Shown here one piece after another: positions 1 through 5,554 of a stretch of DNA of 11,985 bases; within the stretch, counting starts at the first letter, position 1; each line of letters opens with the position of its first letter. The notes below the pieces were generated by a model that was not told the DNA's origin, ran no database searches, and saw nothing but the letters and a program-made list of their open reading frames with translations. The stretch is from assembly GCA_018830765.1 (NCBI GenBank), contig JAHJRJ010000276.1:1-11985 (forward strand), given 5' to 3'. The translations under genes were made by a program, and so were the position numbers. This stretch comes from Bacteroidota bacterium (GTDB lineage Bacteria > Bacteroidota > Ignavibacteria > UBA10030 > BY39).

Positions 1-675
1 AATAAATACAGTTTGATTTCTTTGAGAAACAATTACCGTGATAACCCGTCGGTAACCGATGGCAAAATCAGAAGTTTGAAATTGAATTTCAGATATGGCA
101 ATGATCCCGTATTCTTAAATCTCGTCCCTGTTGATGCAATCGAAATATCCGTTGAATATACAAACCCGAAGATTGCCCAAAGCGATTTCGATTTTACGCG
201 TTACTACATATCATCATCCTACAATTTCAAAACTTTCTTACGAAGTCATCTCTTCTCTCCTACGATGCGCGTTAATATATCTGCGGGATTATCTTCCGGC
301 AACTTGCCGCCACAAAAATTATTTACTGCCGATACAAGACTTAGCGGCTATGCACCATTGGGGGTTTTAAAATCAGGAGGCGTTAAGCAGTTTACCGGCG
401 ACAGGTTCGTCCTTATTAGCGCCGAGCATAACTTTCGCAGCATCCCGTTTCTCGCGTTGGGAATTCCGTATCTGTATAAAAAGAACATCGAATTAATCAT
501 CCATTCTTCGGCTGTTAAAATTGATACGGGCTCTACTTCTCTCACAAATAACTGGTACTTTGAAGGCGGCATCGGCGTCGGGAAGATTTTCGATATTTTG
601 CGGCTTGATTTGACCTACAGGTTCAATAAACCTTCGAAATTATTCATAACCGTTTCAACTTCTTCGATATTTTAA
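1..675 (+). CDS. C-terminal part of an outer-membrane beta-barrel protein, DUF5686-like (5' end outside window)
   Basis: The frame is open from base 1 to the TAA at 673-675, with no stop upstream of the first possible TTG at 13, so the true start lies before the window and about 224 codons are seen. The visible part alternates polar and hydrophobic residues as barrel strands do. It contains a GDRFVLISAEHNF stretch followed by a strand rich in hydrophobics, and ends with RLDLTYRFNKPSKLFITV, a typical last-strand pattern. In DUF5686 proteins (a CarboxypepD_reg-like domain followed by an Omp85-like barrel) the C-terminus has this order: a 'G-D-x-F-x-x-L-x-x-E-H-x-F' strand, then a final strand with L-R-x-D-x-x-W/Y-R. 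Family assignment is from recall of that pattern; a generic BamA/TamA-type surface antigen is the alternative. Substrate and role are unknown. The downstream gene starts 68 nt later, so they may or may not share a transcript. Confidence 0.7.
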   Translation, partial: NKYSLISLRNNYRDNPSVTDGKIRSLKLNFRYGNDPVFLNLVPVDAIEISVEYTNPKIAQSDFDFTRYYISSSYNFKTFLRSHLFSPTMRVNISAGLSSGNLPPQKLFTADTRLSGYAPLGVLKSGGVKQFTGDRFVLISAEHNFRSIPFLALGIPYLYKKNIELIIHSSAVKIDTGSTSLTNNWYFEGGIGVGKIFDILRLDLTYRFNKPSKLFITVSTSSIF

Positions 676-702
676 AAATCGACTGAAACATACTCTCATC
701 AT

Positions 703-734
703 TTTCGAATATTACGGTAGCTAATAATTCGAAA
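703..734 (+). promoter_or_regulatory. Hairpin overlapping the ribosome binding site of the DUF4097 gene
   Basis: Bases 703-710 (TTTCGAAT) pair perfectly with 727-734 (ATTCGAAA). After one bulged base (726), 711-714 (ATTA) pair with 722-725 (TAAT), leaving a 7-nt loop. The 3' arm ends on the first base of the AGGAG at 734-738 that precedes the ATG at 744. No T-run follows, so it is not an intrinsic terminator. A role in translation control or mRNA 5'-end protection is inference. Confidence 0.4.
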
Positions 735-743
735 GGAGAAAAA

Positions 744-1559
744 ATGGCAAACAGATTTATTATTTTAATTTCGATTTTTTTTATTTTTATCACTTTCCAA
801 TTCACATCTTGTTATGGACTTCATTTTAATCGTGAAACCCAAGAAGAGTTTTTAAAAACTTACACAGTACAACCCGGCACAAAACTCGAACTCTACAACA
901 GAAACGGAAGCGTCTTTGTAAGCACGTGGGATAAAGATTATGTTGAAGTTTACGCCGTTAAAAGATCGCGCTACGGAAAAAGGGATTTGGGAAAAGTAAA
1001 AATAGAAGTTAAACAAAACGGACGATTGACGGTAAGAACAAAATCCGACAGGTTTATATCTGGCGTATCGGTTGACTATGAAATCAAATTACCGGGCGAC
1101 GTTGTAGTAGATAGGGTCGAAAATTCAAACGGAATGATTAAGTTAGAAGGAGCAAAAGGCGATGCACGCCTGATTACTTCGAACGGTTCAATAACAGTAA
1201 AAGATTGGGACGGATACATCGACGCGAAAACAAGCAACGGCAGCATTCGAATATTTGGCAACACGGGAATCGATAAAGTCGAAACTTCAAACGGAAGCAT
1301 CGAAGCGGAAATTTCTAGGCTTGGCGAAGACAACGTTAAAATTACTACTTCGAACGGCTCAATAAAACTTTACATTTCCGAAAATATTAATGCCGATTTG
1401 GAGATGAAGACCTCCAACAGTAGAATACAGTTGAACGATGTTGAAATTCTCACAAGAAATGTATCGAAAAATTATATTAAAGGAAAAGTCGGAAAAGGTG
1501 GAAACTTGATTTTTGTGAAAACCTCAAACGGGAGTATCGATTTGTATAAACTTCGCTGA
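744..1559 (+). CDS. DUF4097-type beta-helix repeat protein, probable lipoprotein
   Basis: 271 residues. The ATG at 744 has a good Shine-Dalgarno (AGGAG, 734-738, 5-nt spacing). Residues 1-22 form a hydrophobic signal sequence ending FTSC, with Cys23 as a plausible but imperfect lipobox cysteine, so export to the periplasm or outer-membrane surface is likely. The mature part carries eight short repeats at residues 52-57 (NRNGSV), 127-132 (NSNGMI), 145-150, 163-168, 181-186, 202-207 (TSNGSI), 223-228 (TSNSRI) and 260-265. Spacing is about 18-21 residues, with a long gap between the first and second. This is the pattern of DUF4097 (putative adhesin-like) proteins, predicted as right-handed beta-helices with an N-G turn per coil. 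The biochemical role of this family is not known. It is flanked upstream by a hairpin and downstream by a terminator, so it looks monocistronic. The family call is confident; surface adhesion is only a guess. Confidence 0.85.
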   Translation: MANRFIILISIFFIFITFQFTSCYGLHFNRETQEEFLKTYTVQPGTKLELYNRNGSVFVSTWDKDYVEVYAVKRSRYGKRDLGKVKIEVKQNGRLTVRTKSDRFISGVSVDYEIKLPGDVVVDRVENSNGMIKLEGAKGDARLITSNGSITVKDWDGYIDAKTSNGSIRIFGNTGIDKVETSNGSIEAEISRLGEDNVKITTSNGSIKLYISENINADLEMKTSNSRIQLNDVEILTRNVSKNYIKGKVGKGGNLIFVKTSNGSIDLYKLR

Positions 1560-1584
1560 CATTTTAAAAATATCAGCCGTAAAG

Positions 1585-1621
1585 AAAAGGGTTTTACTCG
1601 TAAAGAGTGAACCCTTTTTTA
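1585..1621 (+). terminator. Intrinsic terminator after the DUF4097 gene
   Basis: A left arm rich in AAGGGTT..ACTC (1587-1599) pairs with GAGT..AACCCTT (1605-1616) around a GTAAA loop, with a small asymmetric bulge. It is followed by a T-run ending at 1620. It lies 26 nt after the TGA of the DUF4097 gene. Confidence 0.85.
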
Positions 1622-1650
1622 CTGACATTGAGATGAAAATGTGTTATATT
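1622..1650 (+). promoter_or_regulatory. Possible sigma70-like promoter for the DUF4440 lipoprotein
   Basis: CTGACA (1622-1627) and TATATT (1645-1650) each match the -35 and -10 consensus at 5 of 6 bases, with a 17-nt spacer, directly after the terminator. The site overlaps the first codons of a receiver-domain remnant. Bacteroidota housekeeping promoters often have a different consensus (TTTG and TAnnTTTG), so this is weak evidence. A promoter somewhere between 1622 and 1790 is expected. Confidence 0.3.
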
Positions 1651-1780
1651 TTTTATCGCAAGCGGATACATCCAACCCGAAAGAAGAACAGCAATGTCAA
1701 AAGCGGGTATCAAGGATTTTATCCAGAAACCTTATCAATCGTTAAATTTATTGAGAAAGATTCGCCAAGTCCTCATTGTA
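1637..1780 (+). pseudogene. 3' remnant of a response-regulator receiver (REC) domain
   Basis: Reading the frame that contains the ATG at 1694, the peptide has IASGYIQPER, then AGIKDFIQKPYQ, then LLRKIRQVLI. This is the beta4-alpha4-beta5-alpha5 part of a receiver domain as seen in hybrid histidine kinases. SGY is at the conserved Ser/Thr switch position, KP holds the conserved lysine, and a closing 'LLxKIRxVL' helix follows. The phospho-acceptor Asp and the whole N-terminal half are missing: a TGA at 1634-1636 closes the frame just upstream, and the terminator of the preceding gene lies directly before it. The frame stays open past the domain and ends at 1862-1864 inside the next gene in another frame. 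No Shine-Dalgarno or plausible start gives a working protein. It is best read as the tail of a gene lost by deletion; expression as a short peptide from 1694 is possible but unlikely. Confidence 0.7.
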
Positions 1781-1796
1781 AAAAAAAGGAGTTCTT

Positions 1797-2255
1797 ATGA
1801 CAAAACTTTACTTATTACCAGTTCTGCTTTTCTTGGTATTCTTGGGCTGTGGACAAAATATTAACCTCGACAGAGAAAAAGAAAATCTTTTAAAAACTGA
1901 TGCTGAATTTTCACAGATGTCTTCAGAAAAAAATGCCGCAGAAGCTTTTTACACTTACTTTGCAGATAACGGAATTCAAATACGACCAAACGGTGATACA
2001 ATCGTTGGTAAAGATTCCATACGTGAACATTTAACATCACCGCAAAAGTATATATTAACTTGGGAACCGAAAATGGCGGAAGTTTCAAATTCAGGGGATC
2101 TTGGTTATACATGGGGAACTTATAAGACAAAATTCGAAGGACCACAAGGCAAGCCGCTAGAAAGAACAGGAAAATATTTGACTGTCTGGAAGAAACAAAA
2201 CGATGGCGGCTGGAAAGTTATCGCAGATATCGGAAATCAGGATACGCCAAAATGA
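1797..2255 (+). CDS. DUF4440/SnoaL-like (NTF2 fold) lipoprotein
   Basis: 152 residues. The ATG at 1797 follows AAGGAG (1786-1791) at 5-nt spacing. Residues 1-17 are a lipoprotein signal sequence with lipobox FLGC, so Cys18 should be lipidated and the protein anchored in the cell envelope. The rest fits one NTF2-like domain of the DUF4440 type. An opening helix (LLKTDAEFSQMSSEKN) leads into AEAFYTYFADNGIQIRPNG. Then follow a GKDSIREHL segment, a strand with WGTYKTK, and the closing TGKYLTVWKKQNDGGWKVIADIGN, where the KKQ-DGxWKVxxDIGN ending is characteristic. Proteins of this fold bind small ligands or act as isomerases or hydrolases in other settings, but nothing here points to a substrate. 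It is the only intact gene in a stretch otherwise made of gene remnants and palindromes. Confidence 0.85.
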   Translation: MTKLYLLPVLLFLVFLGCGQNINLDREKENLLKTDAEFSQMSSEKNAAEAFYTYFADNGIQIRPNGDTIVGKDSIREHLTSPQKYILTWEPKMAEVSNSGDLGYTWGTYKTKFEGPQGKPLERTGKYLTVWKKQNDGGWKVIADIGNQDTPK

Positions 2256-2260
2256 AGACT

Positions 2261-2280
2261 CCCCGACGCAAGCGTCGGGG
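2261..2280 (+). terminator. GC-rich hairpin, probable terminator of the DUF4440 gene
   Basis: CCCCGACGC (2261-2269) and GCGTCGGGG (2272-2280) are perfectly complementary around two bases, five bases after the stop codon of the lipoprotein gene. A modest T-rich stretch (TATCGTTTTG) follows. It could equally be the first unit of the palindrome array that continues to 2417. Confidence 0.55.
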
Positions 2281-2289
2281 TATCGTTTT

Positions 2290-2346
2290 GTCATACCAGC
2301 GTATGCTGGTACCCATTCTCTGGATTCCGGCTTTCGCCGGAATGAC
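2290..2346. repeat. Two-hairpin palindromic repeat element
   Basis: The unit begins GTCATACC and ends GGAATGAC, which are inverted copies at 7 of 8 positions. Inside are two perfect hairpins: TACCAGC/GCTGGTA (2294-2300 and 2305-2311, loop GTAT) and ATTCCGGC/GCCGGAAT (2324-2331 and 2336-2343, loop TTTC). The second resembles the widespread 'GTCATTCC..GGAATCCAG' intergenic palindromes known in many bacteria (for example dRS3-like repeats of Neisseria). That likeness is from memory and does not prove common origin. Repeats of this kind are usually dispersed in many copies. Confidence 0.7.
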
Positions 2347-2356
2347 GCAGCAATCT

Positions 2357-2374
2357 GCGGGGAATTAAACCCGC
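2357..2374. repeat. Short inverted repeat within the palindrome array
   Basis: GCGGG (2357-2361) pairs with CCCGC (2370-2374) across an 8-nt AT-rich loop. It is the weakest unit of the array. Confidence 0.35.
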
Positions 2375-2383
2375 GTCTTCTCG

Positions 2384-2417
2384 TCCGCCAAAGTCCGCCA
2401 CGGCGGACGAAGGCGGA
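2384..2417. repeat. 34-bp near-perfect GC-rich palindrome
   Basis: TCCGCC (2384-2389) and GTCCGCC (2393-2399) pair with GGCGGAC (2402-2408) and GGCGGA (2412-2417). The only interruption is a 3 x 3 internal loop (AAA opposite GAA), and the apex is two bases. The GC-rich composition stands out against the AT-rich surroundings, which fits a mobile or dispersed palindromic element. It ends four bases before the OmpA-like remnant begins. Confidence 0.65.
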
Positions 2418-2420
2418 TTA

Positions 2421-2522
2421 AAGAATATCTTGAGGTACGGACCGCAGAAGCCTGTTGTTCCAAATACAACACCGGAGAACAGACAGAAGAATCGTCGGAT
2501 TGAGTTCTTCCGAACGAAGTAA
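2421..2522 (+). pseudogene. 3' remnant of an OmpA-family (peptidoglycan-binding) domain gene
   Basis: The frame ending at TAA 2520-2522 reads LRYGPQKPVVPNTTPENRQK and then NRRIEFFRTK. The block GYGxxxPVVPNTTPENRxKNRRxEF is the diagnostic C-terminal end of OmpA/Pal/MotB-type domains, including the N-R-R of the peptidoglycan-contacting helix. Upstream the frame runs into the palindrome array (LKN and earlier residues are encoded by or next to the repeat) and meets a stop at 2343-2345, so the rest of the domain is absent. This is a gene tail left after replacement or deletion by repeat-rich DNA. No start or ribosome binding site is visible and it is unlikely to be expressed. Confidence 0.75.
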
Positions 2523-2578
2523 CTATCAATTACTTTGCACCTCTCTGTTTCATTTAATGTAAATTTAGTACCAATTAT

Positions 2579-2608
2579 AAAACCCCGTCGAGTTGGCAGG
2601 GGTTTTTT
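2579..2608 (+). terminator. Intrinsic terminator upstream of the M23-bactofilin-atp unit
   Basis: AAAACCCC (2579-2586) pairs with GGGGTTTT (2599-2606) around a 12-nt loop and is followed by further Ts. It would close whatever transcript came through the remnant region, and it separates that region from the operon starting at 2689. The stretch 2523-2578 holds nothing else I can identify. Confidence 0.75.
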
Positions 2609-2688
2609 GCTATAGGATAATGAGTTCCTTTGCTTTTCACTATCAATTTAATTATATTTTTTACCGAATTTATGATTTATATACGATA

Positions 2689-3564
2689 ATGCCAGCCAAT
2701 ACTAATCCGCGTAGGAAAGCGAAAGAAAAATATACGTTTCTACTGATTCCTAATAAAGAATCGAAGAAACAAAGAAGCGTTGTAATCGGTAAAATAGGTA
2801 TTTTTTTAGTTGTTATTGTCCTAATCGGTTCTATTTCCTTTATCACGGTCGGTTTATTAGTTTTCACTCCTTTAGGAAATTTCTTACCGATAGATAACCC
2901 TGAGTTAGAAAATAAGTACGGTAAACAGATTATCGCAGTCCAAGAAAAATTGAATATCCTTTTAGAAGAGATAGTATCACTCAGGCAATACAATCTACAA
3001 TTACGGAAAGTGCTCGGCGAAAAAATAACAGAAAGCGATACCGTGAGTGCCCTAAAAACCTTAGCCACGGCAATAGAACCAGAACAGTTCGAAAAAAAAC
3101 CGGTTCTCAGTGCTGATAAATTCGAGTCGTCCGACCTTACGAATGAAAACTTTTTACCAGCACGAAATTTCCAAGAAATGGATATCCTGCAGCCCGAATT
3201 CCCGTTAGTAAAACCGGTATTAGGATTTCAAACCCGAGGTTATAATCCCGATGAAGGGCATTTTGGAATTGATATCAGCGGGAAAGAAGGTTCTCCGGTT
3301 TTAACTGCTGCCGCAGGAACCGTGATATTTTCAGATTGGTCATACGATTATGGTTTTATGATGGTTATTTCTCACGGAGAAGGTTTCGTAACAGTTTATA
3401 AACACAACCAAAGATTATTAAAATCTGAAGGGGAACCGGTAAAGCGCGGCGAACCGATTGCTCTGTTGGGTAATACCGGAAAAAAGAGTACAGGTCCACA
3501 TCTCCATTTTGAAATATGGAAAAATGGTTTTGCTCTTGACCCGAATGAATTCATAATAAATTAA
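2689..3564 (+). CDS. Membrane-anchored M23-family peptidoglycan endopeptidase (LmdC-like)
   Basis: 291 residues from the ATG at 2689 (MPANTNPRRKAKEKYTFLL). An in-frame TTG at 2593 would add 32 residues but sits inside the terminator stem-loop, so I reject it. There is no clear Shine-Dalgarno before 2689. A basic N-terminus is followed by one membrane segment (about residues 34-59) and a likely coiled coil (about 75-110). The C-terminal M23/lysostaphin-type domain has zinc ligands HFGID (His191, Asp195) and HLHFE (His271, His273), plus the usual G-x-VIF, YGxMVxISHGEGFVTVYKH and GNTGKKSTGPHLHFE blocks. Such enzymes cut peptide crosslinks in the cell wall. The bactofilin gene follows after 20 nt. 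In several bacteria a bactofilin positions an M23 enzyme of this build (single membrane helix, coiled coil, peptidase), which fits a cell-shape role here. Confidence 0.9.
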   Translation: MPANTNPRRKAKEKYTFLLIPNKESKKQRSVVIGKIGIFLVVIVLIGSISFITVGLLVFTPLGNFLPIDNPELENKYGKQIIAVQEKLNILLEEIVSLRQYNLQLRKVLGEKITESDTVSALKTLATAIEPEQFEKKPVLSADKFESSDLTNENFLPARNFQEMDILQPEFPLVKPVLGFQTRGYNPDEGHFGIDISGKEGSPVLTAAAGTVIFSDWSYDYGFMMVISHGEGFVTVYKHNQRLLKSEGEPVKRGEPIALLGNTGKKSTGPHLHFEIWKNGFALDPNEFIIN

Positions 3565-3584
3565 TAAATAATCGGAGTATATAA

Positions 3585-3977
3585 TTGGCATCAAAAAGCG
3601 AAATATCGAATGAGCTTAATTTAATCGGACCCGGTACAGTCATCGAAGGCAAACTTCGCAGTCGAGGAAATATCAGAATCGACGGAAAAATTATCGGCGA
3701 ATTAATTGCAAGCGAAAGTGTATCCGTAGGAACGTCGGGCGAAATTGAAGGTTCAGTTTCCGCTAAAAATGTTTCCGTCAGCGGAAAGGTTAAAGGAAGC
3801 ATTAACGCACAGGAAAAACTGATTTTCGAAAGCAAGGCTGTTGTCAATGGCGATATCCGCGCCGCAAAATTAGTAATTGACGAAGGCGCTGTTTTCGACG
3901 GTAACTGTAGTATGTCGGGCAACAAGCCGGTGCAAATTGTTCCCGAACCAAAGCCGTCCGTCTGTACAGACGGATGA
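3585..3977 (+). CDS. Bactofilin family cytoskeletal protein
   Basis: 130 residues with a TTG start at 3585, supported by CGGAG (3573-3577) at 7-nt spacing. The central beta-helix domain (about residues 11-110) shows the family signature: LIGPGTVIEGKL near the start, repeated short V-x-V-x-G-x-[IV]-x-G-x-[IV] rungs (GKIIGELIASESVSVG, GEIEGSVSAKNVSVSGKVKG), and VIDEGAVFDGNCSM at the end. Bactofilins polymerise without nucleotides at the inner face of the cytoplasmic membrane and organise wall-modifying enzymes, consistent with the M23 peptidase gene just upstream. The short tail after residue 110 ends VCTDG. Those last codons come from a perfect palindrome, and the TGA overlaps the ATG of atpZ (ATGA), so translation of the two genes is probably coupled. 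Confidence 0.93.
   Translation: MASKSEISNELNLIGPGTVIEGKLRSRGNIRIDGKIIGELIASESVSVGTSGEIEGSVSAKNVSVSGKVKGSINAQEKLIFESKAVVNGDIRAAKLVIDEGAVFDGNCSMSGNKPVQIVPEPKPSVCTDG
3957..3974. promoter_or_regulatory. 18-bp perfect palindrome at the bactofilin stop / atpZ start
   Basis: TCCGTCTGT joined to ACAGACGGA is a perfect palindrome. The RNA hairpin can extend by G3956-U3975 and C3955-G3976, so all three bases of the atpZ AUG (3974-3976) would be paired. It lies in the last codons of the bactofilin gene. A ribosome finishing the bactofilin would melt it, suggesting tight translational coupling. It may instead be an inserted palindromic repeat or a protein-binding site. Confidence 0.5.
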
Positions 3978-4228
3978 AATTGGGGGATTTTAACAGTTTA
4001 GCTAAAGCATACCGCGAAGCAATGCCGTATCTAACGATCGGCATTCAGATGGCGGCAATCGTTGTGATTTTATTTTTCGTCGGTAAATGGGCTGACGAAA
4101 AATTGAGCACGTCACCGTGGTTATTATTATTAGGAATTTTTCTCGGAATCGGTTCAAGTTTTTACCATTTTTTTAAAACAGTAATTGAAATGGACAAAAA
4201 ATCATCAAATAAAAATCATCAAAAATGA
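3974..4228 (+). CDS. atpZ: AtpZ/AtpI-family F0F1-ATPase accessory membrane protein
   Basis: 84 residues. The ATG at 3974 overlaps the bactofilin stop. Two membrane segments are visible, about residues 19-39 (LTIGIQMAAIVVILFFVGKW) and 48-68 (SPWLLLLGIFLGIGSSFYHFF), joined by a short loop with the K-W-A-D-E-K pattern. The size, the two-helix hairpin with a G-x-x-x-G-like second helix, and the position at the head of an F0 gene cluster match the ATPase_gene1/AtpZ family. Members are linked to Mg2+/Ca2+ transport and c-ring assembly together with AtpI. The hydrophilic tail ends by overlapping the next gene (ATGA at 4225), so the three genes bactofilin, atpZ and the AtpI-like gene form a chain of start-stop overlaps. 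Confidence 0.88.
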   Translation: MKLGDFNSLAKAYREAMPYLTIGIQMAAIVVILFFVGKWADEKLSTSPWLLLLGIFLGIGSSFYHFFKTVIEMDKKSSNKNHQK

Positions 4229-4611
4229 AATTCGACAAATCGTTCTTAAAGCAAGTTTTTTACATACTGGTGGGAACATCCGTTCTCGGAATTTACCCTC
4301 TCTACAAGTTCGGTTCTGTCGAGACTATTACTGCCGTAGTCAGCGGTGTGGCGCTCGCTACCTTCAATATTTTTTTAGGATACATCTCCATAGAGTTAGC
4401 TTTTGAAAAATCGATGACGAAATTCTTAAAAGCAATTCTCGGCGGCATGGGTATTCGATTATTAATTTTACTTTCAGCCATGGTTTTTTTCATAAAAGTT
4501 TTGAATTTCCATACGCTGGCATTTACAATTACCTTATTAGGATTTTATGCAATCTATTTAGTGATAGAAATTCTTTTTATCGATAAAAAAGTACGTTTAA
4601 AAACTTATTAA
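4225..4611 (+). CDS. AtpI-like ATP synthase assembly protein (four-helix membrane protein)
   Basis: 128 residues. The ATG at 4225 overlaps the atpZ stop; no independent Shine-Dalgarno is needed or seen. Hydrophobic segments lie at about residues 11-29, 33-56, 68-92 and 96-117, followed by a basic tail (DKKVRLKTY). This is the layout of the ATP synthase subunit I family, and the order atpZ, this gene, atpB is typical for atp clusters. Subunit I proteins assist assembly of the c-ring in the membrane and are not part of the finished enzyme. Sequence conservation in this family is low, so the assignment rests on topology and position more than on motifs, and I leave the symbol empty. Confidence 0.7.
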   Translation: MKFDKSFLKQVFYILVGTSVLGIYPLYKFGSVETITAVVSGVALATFNIFLGYISIELAFEKSMTKFLKAILGGMGIRLLILLSAMVFFIKVLNFHTLAFTITLLGFYAIYLVIEILFIDKKVRLKTY

Positions 4612-4616
4612 TCAAT

Positions 4617-5519
4617 ATGGTCTGTTCTCTTTTAGATACTTTAAATACGCACACCCAAACTGCAGCATCTGTAACCGATACAGTATTGTCTCATACAGAA
4701 CATAAAGAAAATATTTTCGTAGAACTCCTTCATCACATTCAAGACAGTAAATCGGTCGAAATTCCGTTCGATCATATCGAACTACCCCATTTCCTCCCTA
4801 TCAATATTTTCGGAATCGAATTTGATTTATCGATAACCAAACACGTAGTTTTTTTATGGGTTGCCGCTTTCATAGTACTTATCGTAACTGTTGCCGCCGC
4901 ACGGCGGAACAAAAAAACTCTTATTCCAAAAGGTATCGGAAATTTAATCGAAGTATTTATCGTATTTATTAGAGATGAAATCGTAGTCCCCAACATGGGC
5001 AGGAGTGGCATAAAGTATATGCCGTATTTATTAACCACTTTTTTCTTCATCCTTATAATGAATCTTATAGGTTTAGTCCCATACGGCGCAACTTCGACGA
5101 GCAACGTCAGCGTAACTGCGGGTTTGGCTATTATCGCTTTTATAATGATTCAATATTCAGCTATAAGAAAGCAGGGATTAGGGCATTACCTGGCACATCT
5201 CACGGGCGGCATGCATTGGATTTTATGGCCCATAATGATACCGACTGAAATACTCGGACTTCTCACAAAGCCATTTGTGCTTTGCATCCGTCTTTTCGCT
5301 AACATGACCGGTGGGCACATAGTTATCGTTTCCTTAATCGGATTGATTTTTATCTTTCAGACTATTTGGATTGCACCAATTCCGATTGCATTCTTAATTG
5401 GAATTAATATGTTCGAAATTTTTGTAGCATTACTTCAGGCATATATTTTTACGATATTGACGGCAATATTTATGGGGCTTGGAATGCAAGCTTCTGAGCA
5501 CGAAGAAAATTCGCATTAA
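4617..5519 (+). CDS. atpB: F-type ATP synthase subunit a
   Basis: 300 residues. The ATG at 4617 is 5 nt after the previous stop, without a clear Shine-Dalgarno. It is the stator membrane subunit forming the proton half-channels against the c-ring. The essential arginine is Arg225 in KPFVLCIRLFANMTGGH, preceded by Glu211 in IPTEILGLLTKP at the same 14-residue distance as in E. coli. His234 stands where E. coli has Glu, as in many other subunits a. The last conserved block is MFEIFVALLQAYIFTILTAIFMG (positions about 265-287, with Gln274). At least five hydrophobic segments follow a ~70-residue N-terminal region rich in His and Glu that is longer than in E. coli (271 residues in total there). 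Stop TAA at 5517-5519; atpE begins 35 nt later. Confidence 0.97.
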   Translation: MVCSLLDTLNTHTQTAASVTDTVLSHTEHKENIFVELLHHIQDSKSVEIPFDHIELPHFLPINIFGIEFDLSITKHVVFLWVAAFIVLIVTVAAARRNKKTLIPKGIGNLIEVFIVFIRDEIVVPNMGRSGIKYMPYLLTTFFFILIMNLIGLVPYGATSTSNVSVTAGLAIIAFIMIQYSAIRKQGLGHYLAHLTGGMHWILWPIMIPTEILGLLTKPFVLCIRLFANMTGGHIVIVSLIGLIFIFQTIWIAPIPIAFLIGINMFEIFVALLQAYIFTILTAIFMGLGMQASEHEENSH

Positions 5520-5554
5520 TTAATAAACAAAATAATAATAAACGGAGATATAAA

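Noticed and set aside
131..370. 79-codon + strand frame inside the barrel-protein gene
   Set aside because: It is an out-of-frame shadow of a coding region with clear beta-barrel character, and it lacks its own ribosome binding site.
2203..2421. A 72-codon open frame reading through the palindrome array
   Set aside because: It starts inside the DUF4440 gene in another frame, and its peptide (VIPAYAGTHSLDSGFRRND) is the typical spurious translation of dispersed palindromic repeats. It has no ribosome binding site.
2593..2688. Extended N-terminus of the M23 peptidase from a TTG at 2593
   Set aside because: The start lies inside the terminator stem-loop and the extra 32 residues would precede the basic N-terminus normally found before the membrane helix. 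The ATG at 2689 is the better start.
4185..4406. 73-codon frame overlapping atpZ and the AtpI-like gene
   Set aside because: It is out of frame with two overlapping genes that have clear membrane-protein patterns; the peptide is rich in Arg, Cys and Tyr without any recognisable pattern.
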